Under the pieces are notes generated by a model, which was not told the DNA's origin, ran no database searches, and saw nothing but the letters and a program-made list of their open reading frames with translations. Positions 1 to 5,484 of a DNA stretch of 5,545 bases are shown in pieces. The DNA is from an uncultured Verrucomicrobiota bacterium (GTDB lineage Bacteria > Verrucomicrobiota > Verrucomicrobiia > Limisphaerales > JADLHS01), in the NCBI GenBank assembly GCA_937894935.1, contig CALAYC010000134.1, positions 1 through 5,545 of the forward strand, written 5' to 3'. A program made the translations under genes and the position numbers. Position 1 is the first letter of the stretch, and every line of letters starts with the position of its first letter.

Positions 1-320
1 AACACCTGTGAGCGCACGCCAAGTTCAATCATGACATCGCGATATCGGCGTCCTGAGATGGCGCGGACAGATGCGCGAATTACTGGATCACGATTTCGGT
101 CAGGAGCCGGCGTGGGGTTGCGTCGGGGACCAAATAATTCCCCTAACCCTTTCCGCCAGCAGCTTAAATCAACCGACCGGCATCGCGTTGTCGCTGGAGA
201 GCGCCGCGTCTCCGAGTGAACTTATCCCGCCGCTTTCCGCTCCCGCAGCAGATTCCGTCGCCGATCATCGTCGTGGTGATTCATTCACCATCCGTATCGA
301 GAATCCCACGCCTCCGCCTC
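1..320. other. Upstream region of pgk without a convincing gene
   Basis: I cannot assign this stretch. Three frames are open over much of it. A plus-strand frame runs from ATG 71 to a stop at 361 and would encode 96 residues, with a Pro/Ser-rich second half. A second plus-strand frame is open from base 1 to 219 and is very arginine-rich. A minus-strand frame is open from about 220 to the left edge and also gives an Arg-rich product. None shows a recognisable domain, signal peptide or good ribosome binding site, and the 71-361 frame overlaps the pgk start by about 40 bp. The simplest reading is a pgk leader with chance open frames, or the edge of a decayed gene. I see no clear sigma-70 promoter in it. 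Confidence 0.4.
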
Positions 321-1529
321 GTGAAATCAAAATTCCTATCCATAAGAACTGTCAGAGATGAGAACGTCTGCGGCAAACGGGTTCTTGTCCGGGTCGATTT
401 TAACGTGCCGTTGCAGCACGGCACTGTCGCGGATGATCTGCGCATCCGTGCGGCGCTGCCCACGGTCAATTATCTGCTGGAACGCCGCGCCACCGTCATC
501 CTGTGTTCGCATTTAGGTCGCCCCGGCGGAACCGTCGTGGAAAGTCTCCGCCTGAAACCGATTGCCAAAGTCCTCGAAGAAATTTTGGGCCGACCGGTGC
601 AATACCTGCCTGATTGCGTCGGACCGGAAGTGGATCGAGCCATTGAACAATCAGTACCGGGCGACATTTTATTATTGGAAAACACGCGCTTTCATTCCGC
701 TGAAGAAGAAAATGGTCATTTCTTTGCCGCCCAACTTGCGAAGCATTGTGATCTCTACGTCAACGACGCGTTCGGCAGCGCCCATCGCGCGCATGCGTCC
801 ACCGAAGGAGTGGCGCACCACGTGCCGGCCGTTGCCGGTCTGTTGTTGGAACACGAGTTCAGTGTCTTAGCGTTGGCTCTGAAACAACCACGTCGCCCGC
901 TCGTCGCCATTTTTGGCGGCGCCAAAGTCGGCGGCAAAATCGGCGCGCTGGACCGATTGTCGGAAGTTGCGGACGTCATTCTCGTCGCGGGCGGACTGGG
1001 ACACACCATTCTCGCGGCGCATGGAATTCAAACCGGCGATTCGCTGGCCGAGATCAGCCAGGTGAAAACCGCCGATCACATTCGCCAACGCGCCGCAGGA
1101 AAACTCGTTCTTCCGGTGGACGCCATCGTCATGGATCCCAATCATCCGGAAGCTCAACCGCAACACGTGGCCATCGACTCCGTTCCTACCGGTTGGCGCA
1201 TCGCCGACATCGGACCGGAAACCGTGAAATTATTTCAACAACGATTGCAAGGCGCACGCACCGTCATCTGGAACGGCACGCTGGGAATCTGCGAAGACGA
1301 TCGGTTTTCCTCCGGTTCGCGAGCAGTAGCAGAAACCATTGTTCAACTCGATGCACTGACTCTGGCGGGCGGTGGCGATACTGCGGCAGCGTTGCGAAAG
1401 TTCAACCTTCACGAGCGTTTCACCCACATTTCCACCGGCGGCGGCGCTTTCCTGCAACTTCTCGAAGGCTCGCCATTACCGGCCGTTGCTGCATTGGATC
1501 CAGAACGCGCCATGGCAGCAACGGGATAG
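321..1529 (+). CDS. pgk: Phosphoglycerate kinase, divergent variant
   Basis: This cytosolic glycolytic enzyme transfers phosphate between 1,3-bisphosphoglycerate and ADP. Counting from GTG 321 (402 residues, close to the usual 390-400), it has the full two-domain order: RVDFNVP (24-30), DDLRI (38-42), SHLGRP (63-68), LLLENTRFH (117-125), NDAFGSAHRAHAST (148-161), GGAKV (199-203), WNG (317-319), GGGDTAAA (350-357) and HISTGGGA (369-376). The substrate-binding Arg41, Arg67, Arg123 and Arg156, nucleotide-site Lys202 and ribose-contacting Glu325 are all present. GTG 321 is chosen because TVRDENVCGKRV aligns with the usual N-terminus TIRD..LKGKRV only nine residues in. The in-frame GTG at 216 would add 35 residues unlike any PGK. 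There is no evident Shine-Dalgarno. Three normally rigid motifs differ: GGAKVGGK for GGAKVSDK, AGGLGHTI for GGGMAFTF, and WNGTLGICE for WNGPMGVFE. No gap gene lies next to it. Confidence 0.96.
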   Translation: MKSKFLSIRTVRDENVCGKRVLVRVDFNVPLQHGTVADDLRIRAALPTVNYLLERRATVILCSHLGRPGGTVVESLRLKPIAKVLEEILGRPVQYLPDCVGPEVDRAIEQSVPGDILLLENTRFHSAEEENGHFFAAQLAKHCDLYVNDAFGSAHRAHASTEGVAHHVPAVAGLLLEHEFSVLALALKQPRRPLVAIFGGAKVGGKIGALDRLSEVADVILVAGGLGHTILAAHGIQTGDSLAEISQVKTADHIRQRAAGKLVLPVDAIVMDPNHPEAQPQHVAIDSVPTGWRIADIGPETVKLFQQRLQGARTVIWNGTLGICEDDRFSSGSRAVAETIVQLDALTLAGGGDTAAALRKFNLHERFTHISTGGGAFLQLLEGSPLPAVAALDPERAMAATG

Positions 1530-1548
1530 AGCTTAACCCCATGCGTTC

Positions 1549-1584
1549 AAAAAAAATCGGCGGCTGCGAAGGCAACCGCCGATT
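1549..1584 (-). terminator. Rho-independent terminator of the PRC-barrel gene
   Basis: Arms AATCGGCGG (1555-1563) and CCGCCGATT (1576-1584) pair perfectly over 9 bp. After one C/A mismatch an inner TGC/GCA stem closes a GAAG loop, so the hairpin is almost continuous. The plus strand has eight A residues at 1549-1556, which read as a U-tract immediately after the hairpin on the minus strand. It starts about 20 bp beyond the PRC stop codon. The plus side has no T-run, so it should not terminate pgk by the intrinsic route. Confidence 0.88.
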
Positions 1585-1605
1585 CAACCCACAACCCCAA
1601 CCCAA

Positions 1606-2124
1606 CTACTGCTGTTCCAATTCTTTCGCTTTCTGCTCGTGCGCATCTTTCTGTTCTTGCCAGAACGGAATCGCTCCGAAGGTCGGCTCCTGCACGGCGG
1701 GCCAATTCTCACCCAGACCCTGCGCTTGCTGAATGTTTTCTTTCGTCGCGCGCAAAATCAGATGCTCACCCTGCGTGTCACACGCAAATGCGCTCACCGG
1801 CACGGCCAACAATTTATCTCCGATGCCCAACGTCCCACCGGCGCTCAAAACCAGATACGAAATCTTGCCGCCGTCAAAATCAATCACCACGTCCTTGATA
1901 TCGCCCAATTTTTCGCCCTGCTGATTCTTCACATCCATGCCGATCAACTTCGAAGCTTTGTTGAACGACGTCGGAGTTTTTGCTCCGGCCATCTTATCAG
2001 CTTTCTTGTCTTTAATGGAATCACCGGCGCGATAAGTTTCGCCCGACACGCCTTGGGCGGAAGCGGCGTTGACTCCAAAACATAGCAGACTCGCGGCGCA
2101 TAAGGCAGTGATATAGCGTTTCAT
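1606..2124 (-). CDS. Exported PRC-barrel domain protein
   Basis: 172 residues. The N-terminus is a classic Sec signal peptide: MKR, a hydrophobic stretch (about 5-20), then ASA before Gln24 as the likely signal peptidase I site. A Lys/Asp-rich linker (about 30-55) leads into a PRC-barrel domain at about 56-128. Landmarks there are KASKLIGMDV, GEKLGDIKDVVIDF, GGKISYLVLS, IGDKLLAVP and the closing LILRAT. The tail (129-172) is Gln/Glu/Lys-rich and probably helical. PRC barrels are small beta domains found in the RNA-processing factor RimM, in photosynthetic reaction-centre H subunits and in many periplasmic stress-type proteins; this one is exported, so its ligand is unknown. AAGGAG lies about 4 nt before ATG 2124, and a strong terminator follows the stop codon. 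It is divergent from the 2287 gene. I am sure of the domain; the function is open. Confidence 0.93.
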   Translation of the reverse strand: MKRYITALCAASLLCFGVNAASAQGVSGETYRAGDSIKDKKADKMAGAKTPTSFNKASKLIGMDVKNQQGEKLGDIKDVVIDFDGGKISYLVLSAGGTLGIGDKLLAVPVSAFACDTQGEHLILRATKENIQQAQGLGENWPAVQEPTFGAIPFWQEQKDAHEQKAKELEQQ

Positions 2125-2128
2125 AGTT

Positions 2129-2135
2129 CTCCTTT
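2129..2135 (-). promoter_or_regulatory. Ribosome binding site of the PRC-barrel gene
   Basis: The minus strand reads AAAGGAG ending 4 nt before ATG 2124. It is the best Shine-Dalgarno in the window and fixes the start directly before the signal peptide. Confidence 0.75.
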
Positions 2136-2212
2136 TTGTTCTGTGTTTGCTGACTGGAATCGCTCGGAAAGCGACGTTAGTTTCTCTGGCTTAAACTTCG
2201 CGGGCGGCTTTC

Positions 2213-2259
2213 ATTTTCACAATCCGACTTTGCGCTAGGATATTCCCCGTTGTGAAAAT
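2213..2259. promoter_or_regulatory. Inverted repeat in the divergent intergenic region
   Basis: ATTTTCACAA (2213-2222) and TTGTGAAAAT (2250-2259) are perfect 10-bp inverted copies 27 bp apart, with arm centres 37 bp apart. On each strand the arm reads TTGTGAAAAT toward its own gene, PRC at 2124 on the minus strand and the transglutaminase-like gene at 2287 on the plus strand. Each arm could be a pair of operator half-sites, or a promoter element: TGTGAAAAT resembles a weak extended -10, and TTGTGA a weak -35. A cruciform is less likely given the AT-rich arms and long spacer. The repeat is seen directly; its role is inferred from symmetry and position. Confidence 0.45.
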
Positions 2260-2286
2260 CAGAAAATCTCTTAGTGATACCCCGAG

Positions 2287-2910
2287 GTGATTCGTAAAAT
2301 TTTTAATCAGCATACCGGCCAAGCCACTGCGAAACAGTGGTCAGCGCAACGCTGTTGCCTCGCGGGCTTACTCGCCGTCGCGTTCGCTCTGCTGAATGTA
2401 CCATTTTCTGCGGCTCAGATTTCTGTCGCCACGGTGACGCCGACCACGCCCACGTTGCCCGCGCCGGCGACGGGTTCCGTTTTGACCGTCGCGCGCTTGC
2501 GAAACGATCCCGAACTCACGCCGGAAAAGTTCATGAGCTATTTCCGCGATTTCAAATTTCAGCTCGGCGAAAAAGTTCAAGCGCCGGATGTTTTTCTCGC
2601 CCGACGCACCGGTGATTGCGACGACTTCGCGACGTTGGCGGCTGACATCTTGCGCGAAAAGAAATACACGACCCGCCTTATCGCCATCTTCATGAAGCAG
2701 GAAACGCACGTGGTCTGCTACGTCGAAGAAATCAAAGGCTACCTCGATTTCAATAATCGCCAACGCGCCGTCACCATCGAACCGACCAACGGCAGTCTGG
2801 AAGATATCGCGGACAAAGTGGCGGCGTGGTTTCGCTCGCCCTGGCATTGCGTATCGGAATTCACTTACGAAGGCACAGAACGCCGTTTCGATCGCATCGC
2901 ATTTCGTTGA
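2287..2910 (+). CDS. Exported transglutaminase-like cysteine peptidase-type protein
   Basis: 207 residues, starting at GTG 2287; an in-frame TGA at 2275-2277 rules out a longer product, and no usable start exists downstream before the signal sequence. Residues about 23-43 form a hydrophobic signal peptide ending in SAA before Gln44. A Thr/Pro-rich linker (45-63) precedes the globular part. The catalytic triad of the transglutaminase/BTLCP fold is visible: Cys111 in RRTGDCDDFATLAADIL, His141 in QETHVVCYVE and Asp154 in GYLDFNN. The domain lacks the long additions of true transglutaminases and resembles small bacterial proteins thought to cleave or remodel periplasmic or surface partners. No partner (adhesin, secretion or GGDEF gene) is adjacent. 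There is no clear Shine-Dalgarno. Fold and triad are confident; substrate and reaction are unknown, and a peptide hydrolase is more likely than a crosslinker. Confidence 0.85.
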   Translation: MIRKIFNQHTGQATAKQWSAQRCCLAGLLAVAFALLNVPFSAAQISVATVTPTTPTLPAPATGSVLTVARLRNDPELTPEKFMSYFRDFKFQLGEKVQAPDVFLARRTGDCDDFATLAADILREKKYTTRLIAIFMKQETHVVCYVEEIKGYLDFNNRQRAVTIEPTNGSLEDIADKVAAWFRSPWHCVSEFTYEGTERRFDRIAFR

Positions 2911-2925
2911 AATGTTTCAACGAAA
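2902..2925. terminator. Inverted repeat between convergent genes, possible bidirectional terminator
   Basis: TTTCGTTGAAA (2902-2912) and TTTCAACGAAA (2915-2925) are perfect 11-bp complements separated only by TG. As RNA the tip would open, giving about an 8-bp stem TTTCGTTG/CAACGAAA with an 8-nt loop. Past one A/C mismatch, flanking GC and GC could add two pairs. It overlaps the last codons and TGA of the transglutaminase-like gene and lies about 30 bp beyond the reductase stop codon. No T-run follows on either strand, so it may act as a Rho-dependent or 3'-end-protecting structure instead of a classic intrinsic terminator. Confidence 0.5.
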
Positions 2926-2955
2926 CGCTCCGATGATGCCGTAGATTGTTTTGGT

Positions 2956-3684
2956 TCAGTAACCGACGAATTCTTCGGAATGCACTCGCTCCCGCGGAAT
3001 TTTTAGAGTTTCGAGAGCATTGCAAACGCTTGCGACAAATCGCGGTGGCCCGGCCACATAATATTCCACTCGCCCCGGCTCCCTCACATTCTTTTGCAGG
3101 AACGTCGCATCCACATGTCCGACCGGACCATTCCATTTCGTGCGACTCATCTCCGGTCGCGTCATCGTTGCCAGGAGTTGGAAATTCGCCTGCGCGTCAG
3201 CCAAGTCCTGCAATTCTCTCAGAAACGGCGCATCCTCCGGAGTGCGATTGCTACAAATCAACAGAATCGGATATTGCATGTCGCGCTGAAGCGAATGCCG
3301 AATCATGCTGCGAAACGGCGTAACACCGATACCTCCGGCAACGAAAACCAGCGGCGTCCCTTCCGGCGCATCCATGGTGAACGTTCCATGGGCCCCGGCG
3401 ATGTGCGGTTGATCGCCGGGTTGCATGGCTCGCATTCCCTGTTTGAATGAGGACTCCTTCCGTATTCGCGTCGCAATGCAGACATACTCATCACCGGGAT
3501 CCGACGCGATGGAAAATGCATGCGCATTTTGACCATAGTTCGGAGTCAGATTATCCGGCAGGTAAAATTCGAGAAACTGTCCCGGCAAAAATTCAAAACG
3601 ATTGCCAGACAGATCCAGTTCGAAACTCAATGTGTCTCGGGCTACTTCCCTCTTCTCCGCTAATTTTACGGCGAATTTGCTCAC
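2956..3684 (-). CDS. FNR-type FAD/NAD(P)H oxidoreductase
   Basis: 242 residues, soluble, built as a stand-alone ferredoxin-NADP reductase module: a FAD-binding beta barrel (about 1-105) followed by an NAD(P)-binding Rossmann domain (about 108-242). Landmarks are LPGQFLEFYLP (33-43), the flavin motif HAFSIAS (55-61), GTFTM (100-104), the pyridine-nucleotide loop FVAGGIGVTPFRSMIR (114-129), CSNRTPEDAPF (144-154), YYVAGPPRFV (208-217) and a C-terminal EEFVGY. The final Tyr is where plant-type FNRs stack an aromatic on the flavin. There is no [2Fe-2S] domain or cysteine cluster, so it needs a separate electron acceptor such as a ferredoxin, cytochrome or free flavin. The usual flavin-binding Arg of R-x-[FY]-S is His55 here. 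The start is GTG 3684; GGGAG at 3695-3699 lies 10 nt before it. It follows the glycogen-binding gene by 57 bp and may be cotranscribed. Confidence 0.92.
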   Translation of the reverse strand: MSKFAVKLAEKREVARDTLSFELDLSGNRFEFLPGQFLEFYLPDNLTPNYGQNAHAFSIASDPGDEYVCIATRIRKESSFKQGMRAMQPGDQPHIAGAHGTFTMDAPEGTPLVFVAGGIGVTPFRSMIRHSLQRDMQYPILLICSNRTPEDAPFLRELQDLADAQANFQLLATMTRPEMSRTKWNGPVGHVDATFLQKNVREPGRVEYYVAGPPRFVASVCNALETLKIPRERVHSEEFVGY

Positions 3685-3742
3685 GAATGATTTACTCCCG
3701 TCTGTGCGACTGAAAATCGCCCGCTTTGCGCCCGCCCCGCCT

Positions 3743-4060
3743 TCAATCCTCCGGCACTGTCAGCAACGAGTTCCGTTCGCCGTACGGATTCAGCACCGTG
3801 TGATCTGCGGTCGGATCCGCCTGCCAATGACCGTCCACAATAAACCGATATTCGTACGTGCCCGGCGCCAGGTTCAGGTCCTTCACCCAATTTCCGTTAT
3901 CCGCTCGATCCATCGGAACAGTTCCCGGTCGCCACTCATTGAATGTCCCGGCCAGATGAACTTCGCGCGCTTCCGGCTGACTCAATTCAAAATGCACCGT
4001 CCGCCGGCCCTGTCCTCGAGACCGACGTGCGGTGTGTTTGCCTGCACTTCCGTTTCTCAT
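3743..4060 (-). CDS. Orphan glycogen-binding (CBM48/AMPK-beta type) protein
   Basis: 105 residues. A basic N-terminus (about 1-20, rich in Arg and Lys) leads into a single CBM48 domain (about 21-103). It shows VHFELSQPEAREVHLAG, GTFNEW (38-43), GNWVKDLNLAPGTYEYRFIVDG and NPYG..N (91-97). By alignment from memory to the AMPK beta glycogen-binding domain, the sugar-contacting positions are kept: Trp43, Arg72 (Lys in AMPK), Trp79 and Asn97. No catalytic domain is attached, unlike branching or debranching enzymes, so it probably binds glycogen or another alpha-glucan as an adaptor or sensor. There is no signal peptide, so it should be cytosolic. ATG 4060 is the only usable start: the frame is open upstream only to a stop near 4129 and has no other start codon. 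Only a GGTGG lies right before it. A promoter candidate is 4133-4161, and the flavin reductase gene follows. Confidence 0.88.
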   Translation of the reverse strand: MRNGSAGKHTARRSRGQGRRTVHFELSQPEAREVHLAGTFNEWRPGTVPMDRADNGNWVKDLNLAPGTYEYRFIVDGHWQADPTADHTVLNPYGERNSLLTVPED

Positions 4061-4132
4061 GCCACCGTCAAAAAAATCCTGTTGCGGCGGTGCAACTTTC
4101 CGCCCGCCTCTGGAACACGCCCATCACTTAAA

Positions 4133-4161
4133 ATTATGCCGCTCCACGTTTCCGGCGTCAG
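4133..4161 (-). promoter_or_regulatory. Candidate sigma-70 promoter for the CBM48 gene
   Basis: On the minus strand CTGACG (4156-4161, 4 of 6 to TTGACA) is followed after exactly 17 bp by CATAAT (4133-4138, 5 of 6 to TATAAT). The predicted RNA would start about 65 nt before ATG 4060. A small GTTGC/GCAAC hairpin lies in that leader, within 4081-4095. It would drive the CBM48 gene and probably the flavin reductase. This is pattern matching only. Confidence 0.4.
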
Positions 4162-4282
4162 CCGAGTGAGCCCGACGGAAACTGGAACGGCTATTTTCAT
4201 ACAAATTCAGACCGACCTCAGACCGGACCCGCCGATGATTTGGCAGAAACGCGATGTGATGATGAGACAACATTCATAAGCA

Positions 4283-4900
4283 TTAACGCACGCGCTGGGT
4301 CGTTGCAGAACCAGAAGCGCGAGAAAACGCAGCTGCCGTCACGCTTCGTCCTTGTTGCCACCGGCTCGCCGCCATGGAGGGACGAAAAACTTCTTCGTAC
4401 TCGCCATGCTGGCGGGTGGTAAAAGGAACGCGATCCGGTTGGGCGGGATCAAAAAATTCGCACATGAACTCGACGCCCTTTCGCTGCGCTGCCTTTTGCA
4501 AACAATCATACAACGGATGCGCCGCCGGACGATGTCGATCTTCTGCGGCGAGCAAAACGAGAGCGGATAGATGTTCGTCTTGGGTTTGTGCCCAGGCTTG
4601 AATCCATCGTTCCATCTCAGCAGGCGGTGGGTTGTCCGACGACGCCGAAACCAGCACTAACATCGAATTCCGCGCCATACTGAGCGCCATATTTCCCAGG
4701 GAAAGCTCCCCCAACCAATCGAACCGCCACAACTCGATTTTGCATTGGGCGGGCACTTCCAAATCCGATTGCACACAATCAATAAGTGCTTTGGCACGAA
4801 CCCCGGCTTCGAGGTCTTCATACAAGGCCGTCACCGGAATAGCCGGAGGACGGTTGGCGACGCCGGGGTGCATTAATTGATTCGATGAATGAAAGATCAT
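4283..4900 (-). CDS. Hypothetical protein, probable alpha/beta fold
   Basis: 205 residues; function not recognised. The body alternates predicted helices and strands: ALYEDLEAGVRAKALIDCVQ (about 25-44), KIELWRFDWL (54-63), SLGNMALSMA (67-76), the hydrophobic strand SMLVLVSAS (79-87), PAEMERWIQAWAQ (93-105), LSALVLLAA (111-119), then a helix and GVEFMCEFF (142-150). The tail after about 155 is Ser/Ala/Arg-rich and looks disordered. The pattern YEDxxxGxRAK, W-x-FD, then a buried strand ending in SA before a P-x-E-x-x-x-W helix resembles a cytosolic family I associate with Verrucomicrobiota, a Rossmann-like or receiver-like layout without a clear catalytic site. This is memory, not a search. No signal peptide or membrane segment is seen. 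Codons 1-9 are uncertain, because ATG 4873 is an alternative start just before the conserved-looking part; neither has a good Shine-Dalgarno. The gene is 117 bp downstream of the BON gene. Confidence 0.75.
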   Translation of the reverse strand: MIFHSSNQLMHPGVANRPPAIPVTALYEDLEAGVRAKALIDCVQSDLEVPAQCKIELWRFDWLGELSLGNMALSMARNSMLVLVSASSDNPPPAEMERWIQAWAQTQDEHLSALVLLAAEDRHRPAAHPLYDCLQKAAQRKGVEFMCEFFDPAQPDRVPFTTRQHGEYEEVFRPSMAASRWQQGRSVTAAAFSRASGSATTQRVR

Positions 4901-5017
4901 ACGGACACCATATCAGATGCGCACTTTGCCTCTATCCGCAGCCACACTGAATGCGCCTCGGAAAGTTTCTCATACGAACTCCGCCCGGAGCGCATCACCA
5001 ATTTTTAAACCAGCCAA

Positions 5018-5470
5018 TCACCGCGCCGGTTTAACTTGCAGCGTGGAAATCACTTTGCGCACGCCGTCCGTTTCCGAAGCGCGTTTCACCGCTAACGCGA
5101 TCTGTTCCTGCGATTCGACCGCACCTGATAACGTCACCACGCCATCGGTCGAATCCACATCAATTGCCAACGCCGACAAACCCGATTCCTTCACGAGATT
5201 TCCCTTCACCGCCGCCGTAAGTTTCACGTTTGCCGTTGCGCTACTAATCGCGTCTCCTGCTCGCTCTGCTTTTTCGCGAAGCACCTCGCCGGTGCGCTCT
5301 AATTCCCTTTTCGTCTCGCCATCCCACGAACCGGAATTGACTCCGTTTTCAACCTGTGCTGCGCCTTGATGCGATTGAGGTGAGACTCGCTCACGCGCAG
5401 GATTGACAACCCAATAAACGAGGCCGCCAGCAATCAATCCACCCAACAGAAATGCAACTAAAGTTTTCAT
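5018..5470 (-). CDS. Membrane-anchored BON-domain protein
   Basis: 150 residues. A single N-terminal hydrophobic helix (about 4-22, Gly-rich with two GG pairs) without a clear cleavage site suggests an inner-membrane anchor or an uncleaved signal. A charged segment (about 50-76) may form a short coiled coil. One BON domain occupies about 79-148: NVKLTAAVKGNLV, LAIDVDSTDGVVTLSGAVES with the typical Gly110, and a final helix QEQIALAVKRASETDGVRKV leading to the strand ISTLQV. BON domains occur in OsmY-like periplasmic proteins, secretins and channels, and are thought to bind phospholipid or membranes; OsmY itself has two, this protein one. An osmotic or envelope-stress role is inference. AAGGA at 5480-5484 lies 9 nt before ATG 5470 and supports the start. 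The promoter probably lies at or past the right edge; I see no good -10/-35 pair in 5471-5545. Confidence 0.9.
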   Translation of the reverse strand: MKTLVAFLLGGLIAGGLVYWVVNPARERVSPQSHQGAAQVENGVNSGSWDGETKRELERTGEVLREKAERAGDAISSATANVKLTAAVKGNLVKESGLSALAIDVDSTDGVVTLSGAVESQEQIALAVKRASETDGVRKVISTLQVKPAR

Positions 5471-5479
5471 AGATAATCG

Positions 5480-5484
5480 TCCTT
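5480..5484 (-). promoter_or_regulatory. Ribosome binding site of the BON-domain gene
   Basis: The minus strand reads AAGGA followed by 9 nt and then ATG 5470. With the anchor helix beginning right after Met1, it fixes the start. Confidence 0.6.

Noticed and set aside
1..220. Open minus-strand frame reaching the left edge with an Arg-rich product
   Set aside because: It has no start codon after the stop near 222 apart from late internal ones, no domain, and composition typical of an antisense shadow. It may be part of a gene cut by the edge, but I cannot support that.
1549..1584. Terminator acting on pgk as well
   Set aside because: On the plus strand the hairpin is followed by CAACCCACAACC with no T-run, so intrinsic termination is supported only for the minus strand.
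2171..2185. Small hairpin TCGCT/AGCGA in the leader of the PRC gene
   Set aside because: Only a 5-bp stem; such structures are expected by chance in a sequence of this length.
2213..2259. CRP-type binding site in the divergent region
   Set aside because: CRP sites read TGTGA-N6-TCACA; here TCACA comes first and TGTGA second, about 30 bp apart, so a single CRP dimer site does not fit.
2368..2847. Minus-strand open frame of 159 codons opposite the transglutaminase-like gene
   Set aside because: The product is Arg/Phe/Glu-rich and repetitive, typical of a shadow; the plus strand carries a signal peptide and a catalytic triad.
3602..4279. Long plus-strand open frame of 225 codons
   Set aside because: It runs antisense over the flavin reductase start and the whole CBM48 gene, both of which have unmistakable family motifs. 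Its product is Arg/Ser/Pro-rich with no domain.
5007..5031. Hairpin AACCAGC/GCCGGTT as a terminator for the BON gene
   Set aside because: Seven pairs including a G-U wobble, a 10-nt loop, overlap with the stop codon, and TTTAAAAATT instead of a U-tract. Too weak to call.
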